A DNA stretch of 23,275 nt from an uncultured Collinsella sp. (GTDB taxonomy: Bacteria > Actinomycetota > Coriobacteriia > Coriobacteriales > Coriobacteriaceae). Shown one piece after another: positions 7,209 through 14,355 of the stretch (position 1 is the first letter of the stretch; each line of letters begins with the position of its first letter). Location: positions 1 to 23,275 of the forward strand of contig CAUCLI010000021.1 in assembly GCA_958443615.1 (NCBI GenBank), read 5' to 3'. Below the pieces are notes generated by a model. The model saw nothing but the letters and a program-made list of their open reading frames with translations, did not search any database and had not been told where the DNA came from. The position numbers and the translations under genes are program-made.

Positions 7209-8150
7209 ATGACCACGTTTTCGCAACGCGATCTCATCATTGTGGGCGGCGGTCCCGCCGGGTATTCCGCCGCGCTCTACGCAGCCCGCGCCAGCCTCGA
7301 TGTGCTCGTCGTCGAACAGGGCATGCCCGGCGGCCAGATCGCCACTTCAGATATGATCGACAACTATCCCGCTATCGAAGAATGCTCCGGGGCAGTGCTG
7401 GGGCAGAGAATGCAGGCTCATGCCGAATCTGCCGGCGCTCTCTCGGCGTACGGCTCCGTTCAGTCTATCGAGGCCAGTGATGCGGGCTTCACGGTCGTTA
7501 CCGATATGGAGCAACTTTCGGCCAAGAGTCTTATCGTGGCAACTGGCGCCAACCCCCGACTCGGCGGTTTCGACGGTGAGGAGGCTTTCAGGGGGAGGGG
7601 CGTCTCTTACTGCGCGACGTGCGATGGCATGTTTTACCGGGGAAAGCGCGTATTTGTCATCGGCGGCGGCAATTCGGCTGTGGAAGAGGCGCTGTATCTT
7701 TCCAATATGGCCGATCACGTCGAGCTGGTTGTGCGCCGCGATGCCTTCCGGGCGCCGAGGGGGATGGTCGACCGGCTCGATTCGCGAGACAATATTACTA
7801 TTAGGTACCAAACTAGTATTGTCCGCGTTGACGGTGGCACCTTCCTCAACGCCGTGACGTTCCGAGATAACGCGACGGGCGAAGAGCATACCGAGATGTT
7901 TGACGAGGGATTCATCGGAATCTTCGTCGCCGTCGGCCATGTGCCTGCCATCGACCTCGTCAAGGGACTTGTCCACATCGGCGATGATGGAGGCGTTGTC
8001 ACCGATGAGCGCATGGCGACTTCGACGCCCGGTCTATTCTGCGCCGGCGATATGCGATCAAAGTCACTTCGTCAGGTTGTCACCGCCGCGGCAGACGGCG
8101 CGATTGCGGCGACGTCGGCTTATCAATACGTCGAGGGTTTGAGTCTGTAG
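7209..8150 (+). CDS. trxB: Thioredoxin-disulfide reductase
   Basis: TrxB uses NADPH and FAD to reduce thioredoxin. The product has 313 residues. The FAD motif GGGPAGYSAALYAARA is at about 13-28, the redox CATC pair at Cys 135 and 138, the NADPH motif GGGNSAVEEALYLS at about 152-165, and the C-terminal FAD segment GLFCAGDMRSKSLRQVVTAA near the end. I chose ATG 7209 because GGAGG (7199-7203) is 5 bases upstream and conserved homology begins right after it. Earlier in-frame starts (7092, 7197) lack such a site, and 7092 would overlap the divergent glycosyltransferase. No thioredoxin gene is adjacent. Confidence 0.95.
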   Translation: MTTFSQRDLIIVGGGPAGYSAALYAARASLDVLVVEQGMPGGQIATSDMIDNYPAIEECSGAVLGQRMQAHAESAGALSAYGSVQSIEASDAGFTVVTDMEQLSAKSLIVATGANPRLGGFDGEEAFRGRGVSYCATCDGMFYRGKRVFVIGGGNSAVEEALYLSNMADHVELVVRRDAFRAPRGMVDRLDSRDNITIRYQTSIVRVDGGTFLNAVTFRDNATGEEHTEMFDEGFIGIFVAVGHVPAIDLVKGLVHIGDDGGVVTDERMATSTPGLFCAGDMRSKSLRQVVTAAADGAIAATSAYQYVEGLSL

Positions 8151-8305
8151 CTCACGATCGCTCACGGTCGGCACAAGAGCCTCAATGCCTCATTTGGTTG
8201 ATCCCCAGATGTGCCCTAATGCTCGCGAGCGCTCTTCGAACCCAGTTTTCCACGTATCCATTAATGATAATATATATTATGTAAAGTAGGTATCGAAGTG
8301 TCTTC

Positions 8306-8332
8306 AAGTCCCGTCGAATGACAGGGGCTTTT
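8306..8332 (+). terminator. Terminator downstream of trxB
   Basis: Arms 8306-8315 and 8320-8330 pair with one bulged A (8323) and one G-T pair around a GAAT loop, followed by TTTT (8329-8332, partly within the stem). It could end the trxB transcript or a small RNA starting near 8280. Confidence 0.6.
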
Positions 8333-8371
8333 GCGCATCGGCTTTACGCATCGATAGAACCGTCCTCATGA

Positions 8372-8410
8372 TAAAGCGCCGCCCGGCTCGAAAACAGCCG
8401 GGCGGCGCTT
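8372..8410 (-). terminator. Terminator downstream of degV
   Basis: A perfect 15-base stem (8374-8388 with 8396-8410) encloses a 7-base loop. On the minus strand it is followed by TTTAT. It begins 42 bases after the degV stop. The stem is strong enough to act as a barrier in both directions. Confidence 0.8.
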
Positions 8411-8451
8411 CGGGTCAATCGGAATCGAGCCAATCGATGGATTGGGGACGG

Positions 8452-9336
8452 TTAATGGGAGCCGTTCCACTCATAACCGATGATGAGCCCCGTCTCCTCG
8501 GCATAGTATGAGCAAAGGCCGCCACATGGAACGATCTCGATCTCGGCGTTGGGCCACTCCGCCTCAATCGCGCCCTTCAGCGCCAGAGCGCCCTTCTCGT
8601 TATCGACATGATCGATGTAAACAAATCCACCGCGGTAGCCGTCATTGCGCATGACATCGAAGATCTTCTTGACGGTCTTCTTATCTCCGCGCGTGGGTGC
8701 GAGAACCTTGATGGTGCCCTGTTCGCTGGCGGTGCCGAGCATGCGGATGGAAAGTCCGCTCGCAAGGGCTCCCACGAGCTTGGGCATGCGGCCGTTCTTG
8801 ACGAGGTTGTCGTAACTGCTGAGTGAATACAGAACCTGGGAATTCGATTGCACGCGCTTGGCAAATGAGACCACGTCATCGAACGATGCGTCGGGATAGG
8901 CGGTTAGGTGCCTATCGATAAGCCTCACGATAATCTCGAGCTTACCGCCCGCGGCTCTCGAATCAAGGACGAAGATGTTCTTGCCCGCAATCTGACCGCC
9001 GTGTTCGCGTGCGTACTCATCCATGACGAGGTTTCGTCCCATTTGGGCGGCATCATAGCTGCCTGAGAGATTCGAGGAGAGCGTCACGGCGATGATGTTG
9101 TCGGCCTTCTGGAACAGCTCCTCCCACTCCCCCGCGCTCGGACAGGCGCTGCTCGTCGCGGAAGGCTCGGTTTTGACGCGTTCATTGAGTTCAGCGACGT
9201 CAAGCGAGGCGTCATCGACGTACTCCTCCCCCGCCACTTGAATTTTCAAAGGAGCGAAAGCGTATGCGCAATCGGGGGCGGTTGGAATATAGTCACGCAA
9301 GTTGCAGCTCGAATCTGCGATGATTGCCCAAGACAT
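8452..9336 (-). CDS. DegV family protein (fatty-acid binding, FakB-like)
   Basis: DegV/FakB proteins bind a fatty acid and, with the kinase FakA, present it for phosphorylation. This 294-residue protein shows the two-domain pattern: an N-terminal IIADSSCNL start, the TLSSNLSGSYDAAQ segment (about 104-117) that contacts the fatty-acid carboxylate in the family, VLDSRAAGG, and the C-terminal ACP-like IVPCGGLCSYYAEETGLIIGY. The ATG at 9336 is preceded by AAAGGAA. No fakA is in the window, so the link to fatty-acid uptake is family knowledge only. It appears monocistronic, with its own terminator and the apt terminator just upstream. Confidence 0.88.
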   Translation of the reverse strand: MSWAIIADSSCNLRDYIPTAPDCAYAFAPLKIQVAGEEYVDDASLDVAELNERVKTEPSATSSACPSAGEWEELFQKADNIIAVTLSSNLSGSYDAAQMGRNLVMDEYAREHGGQIAGKNIFVLDSRAAGGKLEIIVRLIDRHLTAYPDASFDDVVSFAKRVQSNSQVLYSLSSYDNLVKNGRMPKLVGALASGLSIRMLGTASEQGTIKVLAPTRGDKKTVKKIFDVMRNDGYRGGFVYIDHVDNEKGALALKGAIEAEWPNAEIEIVPCGGLCSYYAEETGLIIGYEWNGSH

Positions 9337-9424
9337 GAGGAATTCCTTTCACTCAGATAATGGAGTTCCAAGTATATACCTAGCGCGCTCACGGCATAAG
9401 GCCATTGCTCCACTGCGGTCATAA

Positions 9425-9461
9425 GAAAATGGACTGGTGGAACATCGTCCGCCCAGTCCAT
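9425..9461 (-). terminator. Terminator of the pgsA-garA-ftsR-apt run
   Basis: The inverted repeat ATGGACTGG / CCAGTCCAT (9429-9437 and 9453-9461) is followed on the minus strand by a U-run encoded by 9425-9428. It lies 24 bases beyond the apt stop, so degV is probably transcribed separately. Confidence 0.78.
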
Positions 9462-9484
9462 GCCGAATAAGCTATGCGACCGCC

Positions 9485-10018
9485 TTAACCGACCTTGACC
9501 AAGCTGAAAAGCTCTTGATTTCCGGCTTGGGCGAGCGCCTCGCGGGGGTTGAGGAAGGTCAGCTCGAGAATGCAGGCATAGCCCACGAGGTCGCCACCGA
9601 CATCCTGGATGAGCTTCCCCGTCGCAGCGGCGGTGCCGCCGGTTGCGATCAGGTCGTCGACGATGAGGACGCGATCGTTGGGCTGGATGGCGTCGCAATG
9701 GATCTCCAGCGTATCGGAACCGTATTCGAGCTCATAGCTCACGGAATAGGTCTCACGGGGCAACTTGCCGGGTTTGCGGGCGGGAATGAACCCGGCTCCG
9801 AGCTCGAGTGCGACCGGGACGCCGATCATGAAGCCACGTGCCTCGGGTCCGACGACCTTGGTGATACCGGCATCGCGAAAATGACCGGCGATGGCGGTGA
9901 CGGTGTGATTCATCGCGTCGGCGTTGGCAAACAGGGGCGTGATGTCTTTGAAGACGACACCCGGCTCCGGGTAGTCCGGAATGTCGGTGATGAAGGACTC
10001 GAAATCAAAGTCGGACAT
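9485..10018 (-). CDS. apt: Adenine phosphoribosyltransferase
   Basis: APT salvages adenine with PRPP to AMP in the cytoplasm. The product has 177 residues (E. coli 183). Visible motifs are GVVFKDITPLF (20-30), GPEARGF (57-63), the flexible-loop RKPGKLP (81-87) and the PRPP signature VLIVDDLIATGGTAA (117-131). I chose ATG 10018 because homology starts at DFESFITDIPDYPEPG. A longer frame reaching 10237 would run through the ftsR 3' end and is not homologous. The ribosome binding site is weak (GAAAG at some distance). It lies 49 bases after ftsR and is last in the run. Confidence 0.96.
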   Translation of the reverse strand: MSDFDFESFITDIPDYPEPGVVFKDITPLFANADAMNHTVTAIAGHFRDAGITKVVGPEARGFMIGVPVALELGAGFIPARKPGKLPRETYSVSYELEYGSDTLEIHCDAIQPNDRVLIVDDLIATGGTAAATGKLIQDVGGDLVGYACILELTFLNPREALAQAGNQELFSLVKVG

Positions 10019-10067
10019 GACGGCGCAACTTTCTACTCGTTTGCCATTGAACGATTTCTCCGCGGCG

Positions 10068-10964
10068 CTAGGAGACGTCGACGGGGAGAACACGGATGGG
10101 TTGAGCGGCGAGCTCGTTGGCGTCGAGCGCGCTGACGCCCGGTTCCTGCGAGACGGGATATGCCGAGGCGGGAGTATGGACCTGGGCAGCCTGCTGGGCA
10201 CGGGTGATCTCATCGTCGATGGCATCGACATCGGCATCCTCGACGACGGCGTTCAGGGACTCGAACACGCGGTTGCGAAGAAGCGCGGTGCGGACGCCGT
10301 CCGTCAGGTCGTGCAGCGTCTTGAAGGCGCGGTCGAGCTTCGCCTCGCGACCGTCATCGGAATCGTCTGTGCCGAGCATCCCGATGAGCACCTGCTCGAA
10401 GAGGGCGGATTCGCGATTCGCGGCGTTGACGTACTGCCTCAGATTGCGCGGTTCGATATGGAATCGCGAGAGCTCCGCGCAGTGGCGGATGATCTCGAAG
10501 TCGCGGCCGTCGATCAACTCGCGGTTCTGGGGGCTGCGGATGATCCGAATGAGGTCGTTGTCGGCAAGTTGACGCAAAAAGGCGATATCTACCCCGAGGA
10601 GATCCGGGACATCCTCGATGGGGTGCAGTTTTTGACGCGTCTCCTTCGATGCGACCTTCATGGGGGCATCGGTCAAAAGACCGACCTCAAAGGCGAGCGC
10701 AGATAGATCGGAGGCGCCGTCCAGCTTTTGCTTGATGGCGGAAAGCGGCATGTACCTCGTCTTCTGCAAATGCAAGATGACCTCAAGACGGTCGACGTCC
10801 GCCTTGGAGTACTGGCGATAGCCCTTGGGGGTGCGATGGGGCGTAATGAGCCCCTCGTCCTCGAGGAATCGGATCTTTGAGTTTGAGAGATCGGGATACG
10901 TTCCGCGCAGGAGGTTGACCACCTGCCCGATGCTGAGGTAGCTGCGCTCAGCCAAGCTACTCAC
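10068..10964 (-). CDS. MerR-family regulator, FtsR/Rv1828-like
   Basis: The 298-residue protein starts with a MerR winged helix-turn-helix (YLSIGQVVNLLRG, then KIRFLEDEGLITPHRTPKGY, about 9-80). A second helix-turn-helix-like region follows around LLGVDIAFLRQLADND (about 122-137), and the tail is acidic and low in complexity. MerR-type regulators directly downstream of a garA/odhI FHA gene are conserved in actinobacteria. The Corynebacterium member FtsR controls ftsZ, and Rv1828 is the mycobacterial one. The start is GTG at 10964, overlapping the FHA gene stop by 8 bases, which indicates coupling. No metal- or drug-binding cysteines typical of classical MerR sensors are seen. Control of cell division here is inference. 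Confidence 0.8.
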   Translation of the reverse strand: MSSLAERSYLSIGQVVNLLRGTYPDLSNSKIRFLEDEGLITPHRTPKGYRQYSKADVDRLEVILHLQKTRYMPLSAIKQKLDGASDLSALAFEVGLLTDAPMKVASKETRQKLHPIEDVPDLLGVDIAFLRQLADNDLIRIIRSPQNRELIDGRDFEIIRHCAELSRFHIEPRNLRQYVNAANRESALFEQVLIGMLGTDDSDDGREAKLDRAFKTLHDLTDGVRTALLRNRVFESLNAVVEDADVDAIDDEITRAQQAAQVHTPASAYPVSQEPGVSALDANELAAQPIRVLPVDVS

Positions 10965-11367
10965 CGGTTTCGATGCGCTCCACGGTGCTCTCGTGGTACA
11001 TCAGCGTGAACGTGCCGATCTGCACGGACGAACCGTCATGCAGGGGCGCGGAGTTGACGATGGCGCCGTCGACCCACGTCCCGTTGAGGGAGCCGAGGTC
11101 CTCGATCAGGACTCCGGCGGCGTTGCGCAGGATCTTGGCGTGGCTGCGGGAGACGGTCATATCGTTCAGGAAGATCGTGTTCGCGGGATCGCGTCCGATG
11201 GTGACCTCGGGCTGGTCGAGCTCGAACACATTGCCGGTCTGAGGCCCCTTGATGATCGAGAGGACGGGCACGATGAGGGGCGCGCTCTTCATGAGGTCGG
11301 GCGCCGTGGCATCGCTGCTCGGCATGCGGAAAACGCGCGTTGTCTCGTTCTGCTCGATATTGGCCAT
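10957..11367 (-). CDS. garA: FHA-domain protein, GarA/OdhI-like phospho-switch
   Basis: In GarA/OdhI, a Ser/Thr kinase phosphorylates one Thr of an N-terminal ETT motif. The FHA domain then binds it intramolecularly and releases target enzymes of 2-oxoglutarate and glutamate metabolism. This 136-residue protein has NETTRVFR at residues 8-14 (candidate Thr 9 and 10), very close to ETTSVFR of GarA. The FHA domain spans about 50-125, with GRD (58-60), TVSRSHA (71-77) and SLNGT (93-97), which hold the phosphothreonine-binding residues Arg 59, Ser 73 and Asn 95. Start ATG 11367 has AGGAGG 6 bases upstream; the frame is open to 11418 but lacks such a site. Flanking pgsA and ftsR match the actinobacterial garA neighbourhood. 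Confidence 0.85.
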   Translation of the reverse strand: MANIEQNETTRVFRMPSSDATAPDLMKSAPLIVPVLSIIKGPQTGNVFELDQPEVTIGRDPANTIFLNDMTVSRSHAKILRNAAGVLIEDLGSLNGTWVDGAIVNSAPLHDGSSVQIGTFTLMYHESTVERIETGE

Positions 11368-11457
11368 GGTAACCTCCTGGAGGCAAAACGGGTAATAACC
11401 CGGAAAGGTAAAGTCCATTACTTCATTCTAACGCAAGCTTTGCGGATATCGATGAGG

Positions 11458-12201
11458 TTATGCGGTTTCAACGACCTCGATATCGTCCCCATCCTCGATC
11501 TCGGGATTGAGGAAGTCGTCATCTTCCTCCTCGGGGTGCGCGATGGCATTGCGGATGGCGGACAAGCCCTTCGCCGTATACACGACTCCCGTCGACAAAG
11601 AGCAGATGACACCCGAATAGACGAAATAGATGCCGAGCGGAGCGGGGGTCTCGTTCAGGCCCGGAAGCCATGAGACCGATGCGGGAACAAGTCCCAAACC
11701 GTCAATCTCGGGTATCCCGAGCAACATGAGCGTGAAGCCGCTCATGAGCAAGGCGGTGGCGAGCTTGCCGATGAAGACGACGTCGATGGGCCTGCGGTGA
11801 TAGTGACGAACCACGAAGTTGCCGAGGAACAGGTAGATATCGCGCCCGACGATCGCGAGCAATATCCACAGCGGAAGCTCCCCACGGGCCACGAGGCCGA
11901 CGACGCCGGTAAACAGCAGGGCGCGGTCGACGACCGGGTCGAGCATCTTACCGAGCCAGCTGACCGTCTTGGTCATGCGGGCAATTTGGCCGTCGAGCCA
12001 ATCGGTGGAGGCGGCGATCGCGTAAATCGTGAGAGCGACGTAACGGTTCAGATCAGTCACGAACATATAGAGGAAAACGCCCGTGAGAATCAAACGCGTG
12101 AAGGTGATGAAGTTGGAGATGGTAAAGATCTTGTTGGAAGGATAATCGGATGTGCCGATCAGCTCCTTCTTGATCTTCTTCCTTATCTTGCCTGCGGCCA
12201 C
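11458..12201 (-). CDS. pgsA: CDP-alcohol phosphatidyltransferase (PgsA-like)
   Basis: Family members move a phosphatidyl group from CDP-diacylglycerol to an alcohol; PgsA uses glycerol-3-phosphate. The 247-residue protein carries the complete motif D67-x2-D70-G-x2-A-R-x8-G84-x3-D88-x3-D92, with several transmembrane helices before and after it. The N-terminus is basic (KIRKKIKKEL), and the last ~30 residues are strongly acidic. The start is GTG 12201, with AGGGGAG upstream; a nearby ATG (12205) is out of frame. It is first in the run pgsA-garA-ftsR-apt. Mycobacterial pgsA2 is likewise close to garA. The alcohol substrate (glycerol-3-phosphate versus another) cannot be fixed by sequence alone. 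Confidence 0.88.
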   Translation of the reverse strand: MAAGKIRKKIKKELIGTSDYPSNKIFTISNFITFTRLILTGVFLYMFVTDLNRYVALTIYAIAASTDWLDGQIARMTKTVSWLGKMLDPVVDRALLFTGVVGLVARGELPLWILLAIVGRDIYLFLGNFVVRHYHRRPIDVVFIGKLATALLMSGFTLMLLGIPEIDGLGLVPASVSWLPGLNETPAPLGIYFVYSGVICSLSTGVVYTAKGLSAIRNAIAHPEEEDDDFLNPEIEDGDDIEVVETA

Positions 12202-12280
12202 GCATTACTCCCCTGGAAGATTTGACACTGGAGGCATGATACCCGCTTGAGCCGCGGGTAACCCGACAACGCCAAAATGG

Positions 12281-12308
12281 AAAAGGGCGGCCGCGTGGCC
12301 GCCCTTAA
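12281..12308 (-). terminator. Terminator of tRNA-Pro
   Basis: A 10-base stem, AAGGGCGGCC / GGCCGCCCTT (12283-12292 and 12297-12306), surrounds a 4-base loop. On the minus strand it ends in a TTTT run. It starts 9 bases after the tRNA CCA end. Confidence 0.88.
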
Positions 12309-12315
12309 AGCTCCG

Positions 12316-12392
12316 TGGTCGGGACGACTGGATTTGAACCAGCGACCCCTTGCGCCCCATGCAAGTGCGCTACCAAGCTGCGCTACGTCCCG
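12316..12392 (-). tRNA. tRNA-Pro (anticodon GGG), CCA encoded
   Basis: On the minus strand a full cloverleaf of 77 bases is visible. The acceptor stem is CGGGACG / CGTCCCG, the D-arm GCGC...GCGC with AGCTTGGTA, and the anticodon stem CTTGC / GCAAG with loop ATGGGGC. The T-arm is GCTGG TTCAAAT CCAGT (last pair G-T), followed by discriminator A and an encoded CCA. The GGG anticodon followed by G37 is typical of bacterial proline tRNA reading CCC and CCU. It has its own promoter and terminator. Confidence 0.95.
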
Positions 12393-12404
12393 AAGCAAGG
12401 AATT

Positions 12405-12433
12405 ACTTTACCCAAAGGTTCGAAGAGATGCAA
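12405..12433 (-). promoter_or_regulatory. Promoter of tRNA-Pro
   Basis: On the minus strand TTGCAT (12433-12428) and TAAAGT (12410-12405) are separated by exactly 17 bases, and the tRNA begins 12 bases after the -10 hexamer. It lies within the 61 bases between the coaBC stop and the tRNA. Confidence 0.75.
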
Positions 12434-12453
12434 GGACTTTTTTTTCCATCAGT

Positions 12454-13638
12454 TTAAGATTTCAGTCCTTTGGCACGTTTGAGCAGCTCAAAAGCCAGGT
12501 TATCCTTGCTCATGCAGGGCATCTCCTCGACGCCCTCCTCCGTGACCCAGCAGACTGAGTCGGTGTCGGAGCCGAAGGTCGAGTCGGGGCGGGAGACGTC
12601 GTTCGCGACGATCGCATCGCATCCCTTGCGGATGAGCTTTTCTTTTGCCCTGCGCTCAAGGTCGTTCGTCTCCGCGGCGAAGCCGACGACGATGCGCTCC
12701 CCTTTGATGCGGGACATGTCGGCGAGGATATCGGCGGTTTTCCGCAACGGTATCGACGTGAGCTCGCCATCGGCCTTGCTGAGCTTCTCGGGGGCGACCT
12801 GTGCCGGCGTGTAGTCCGCCACGGCCGCCGCGCAGACGAGCATGGTGGCGTCCTCGAACGCGGCCTCGACCGCGTCGCGCATCTCGGCAGCCGATTCGAC
12901 CGGACGGAGCTCGACGCCGCTCGGCGCGGGAAGGCTCGTGGGGGCGCTCACGAGCGTCACCTGCGCGCCCATGTCGCGGGCGGCGCGGGCGAGCGCGTAT
13001 CCCATCTTTCCCGAAGACCGGTTCCCGATGAAGCGCACGGGGTCGATCGCCTCGCGCGTGCCGCCGGCGGTGATGACGATGCGCTCGCCCGAGAGCTCGC
13101 GGGAGCGCTCAAGGACCTTCAACGTGCGTGCGACGATCGCCTCGACTTCGGCGAGCTTACCCTGGCCCGTGTCGCCGCAGGCGAGGTAGCCCGTGGCGGG
13201 ATAGACGATCTCGCAGCCGCGTTCAGCGAGGGTCGAGACGTTCTGCTGCGTCGCGGTGGCGGTCCACATGCCTGAGTTCATCGCCGGGGCGACGACGACG
13301 GGCGCATCCGTTGCGAGAAGCGTCGTGCTCATGAGGTCATCGGCGATGCCGTGGGCCATCTTGGCGATGACGTTCGCCGTGGCAGGCGCGACGAGGACGA
13401 CATCGGGCTCCTTCGCGAGGGAAATATGATGGATCGGGTCGGAGGGGTTGTCGAACAGGTCGATGGCGACCTTCTCGTGCGTGAGCGCGCGGAAGGTCGC
13501 GGGCCCGACGAAGGCGGTGGCGTGTTCGGTCATGAGGACCTTGACGCGCATCCCCGCCTTCTGCAGCCGGCGGACGATCTCGCACGATTTGTATGCGGCG
13601 ATGCAGCCCGTCACGCAAACGAGCACCGTCTTTGCCAT
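12454..13638 (-). CDS. coaBC: Bifunctional phosphopantothenoylcysteine decarboxylase / phosphopantothenate-cysteine ligase
   Basis: CoaBC makes 4'-phosphopantetheine from 4'-phosphopantothenate and cysteine for coenzyme A. In 394 residues, the CoaC half (1-180) has the flavin-binding start, His 71 (IHHISLAK), PAMNSGMW (118-125) and the substrate-flap Cys 154 (LACGDTGQG). The CoaB half shows ITAGGTREAIDPVRFIGNRS (189-208), AAAVADYTP, VGFAAET and ANDVS. Both activities should be intact. The ATG has GAGGAG upstream and follows the zinc-ribbon gene stop by 3 bases. It is last in the long minus-strand run; no clear hairpin terminator lies between it and the tRNA promoter. Confidence 0.97.
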   Translation of the reverse strand: MAKTVLVCVTGCIAAYKSCEIVRRLQKAGMRVKVLMTEHATAFVGPATFRALTHEKVAIDLFDNPSDPIHHISLAKEPDVVLVAPATANVIAKMAHGIADDLMSTTLLATDAPVVVAPAMNSGMWTATATQQNVSTLAERGCEIVYPATGYLACGDTGQGKLAEVEAIVARTLKVLERSRELSGERIVITAGGTREAIDPVRFIGNRSSGKMGYALARAARDMGAQVTLVSAPTSLPAPSGVELRPVESAAEMRDAVEAAFEDATMLVCAAAVADYTPAQVAPEKLSKADGELTSIPLRKTADILADMSRIKGERIVVGFAAETNDLERRAKEKLIRKGCDAIVANDVSRPDSTFGSDTDSVCWVTEEGVEEMPCMSKDNLAFELLKRAKGLKS

Positions 13639-13641
13639 GGG

Positions 13642-14355
13642 CTACTCCTCCTCGTTCACCACGATGATGCGGTGGCAGTACGGGCACTCGGCGTAATCGG
13701 TCGCGTGGCGGAGGACGTCCATGGAGGCGGGCTGCAGGGCGGTGCGGCAGACCGTCGGGACATTCCCCTGGATGCGCTCGACCCCCAGGCCCTTGAATCG
13801 CTTGGAAGTGCGCTCGTAGAGCGCCTGGGCGTCTTCAGGGAGACGCGCGAAAACGCGATCGCGGCGGCGCGTGAGCTCATCGATGTCGGACTGGATGGTG
13901 GAAGCCTGCTCGCGCGCCCTGCGGGTGTCTTCCACGATGGCGGCCTCGAATCGCTTGATGTAATCGGCGAGTTTGCGCTCGCGCTCCTCTGCGGCCGCAA
14001 GCGCCTCTCGGGCGGAGGGGCGGTCGAACTCGATGCGCTCGAGGCGCTTGGCGAGATTCGACAGCTCCTCCTCGAGGTCGCGAACGGCGCGGTAGTCACT
14101 GGGGTCGAGCGGTCGGGCCTGAGCGGCGGCGACCGCCTCATGGGCGGCGCGCTCCCCCTCATCGAGATCGTCGACGGCGATTTGGGCGTCCTTGCGTGCG
14201 GCGAGCAAGCGGGTCGCCTCAGCGCGGAGCTTTGCGAGCGCCGCGCGTTTCTTGGCGAGCTCATCGATGATGGGCAGAGCTCCGAGCTGCGATTTGAGCT
14301 TGGACAGCTCGAGGTCGGTCTCCTGCAGTTTGATCAGATCAAAACCAAGGCTCAT
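13642..14355 (-). CDS. Coiled-coil zinc-ribbon domain protein (DUF164 / Rv2229c-like)
   Basis: The 237-residue protein is mostly a charged long coiled coil (about 10-175), followed by a compact C-terminal zinc-ribbon region. Members of this family are widely found beside nif3, as here and in M. tuberculosis (Rv2229c-Rv2230c). Their function is not established. The start ATG overlaps the nif3 stop as ATGA, with AAGGAGA upstream. The ribbon is unusual: the usual first CxxC knuckle is reduced to a single Cys 203 (NVPTVCRTALQP), while the second CPYC (224, 227) is intact. The family's first Cys position holds Pro 200. Three Cys plus His 228 could still bind metal, but this is unproven. coaBC follows after 3 bases. 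Confidence 0.85.
   Translation of the reverse strand: MSLGFDLIKLQETDLELSKLKSQLGALPIIDELAKKRAALAKLRAEATRLLAARKDAQIAVDDLDEGERAAHEAVAAAQARPLDPSDYRAVRDLEEELSNLAKRLERIEFDRPSAREALAAAEERERKLADYIKRFEAAIVEDTRRAREQASTIQSDIDELTRRRDRVFARLPEDAQALYERTSKRFKGLGVERIQGNVPTVCRTALQPASMDVLRHATDYAECPYCHRIIVVNEEE

Larger units (their letters stand above)
8151..8451. other. Convergent intergenic region between trxB and degV
   Basis: This 301-base gap has no convincing coding frame. It contains an AT-rich stretch with a perfect 14-base palindrome (ATAATATATATTAT, 8267-8280), striking in this GC-rich context and possibly promoter-like. It also holds two hairpin terminators (8306-8332 and 8374-8410). The 156-base distance from the trxB stop to the first hairpin leaves room for a long 3' UTR or a short independent transcript. 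Confidence 0.6.

Noticed and set aside
8267..8280. AT palindrome as a further NrdR box
   Set aside because: It lacks the flanking C and G of the core (AATATATATT instead of CTATATATAG) and is downstream of trxB between convergent genes.
12438..12445. Run of eight T residues as a plus-strand terminator
   Set aside because: No plus-strand gene lies upstream and there is no stable hairpin before it.
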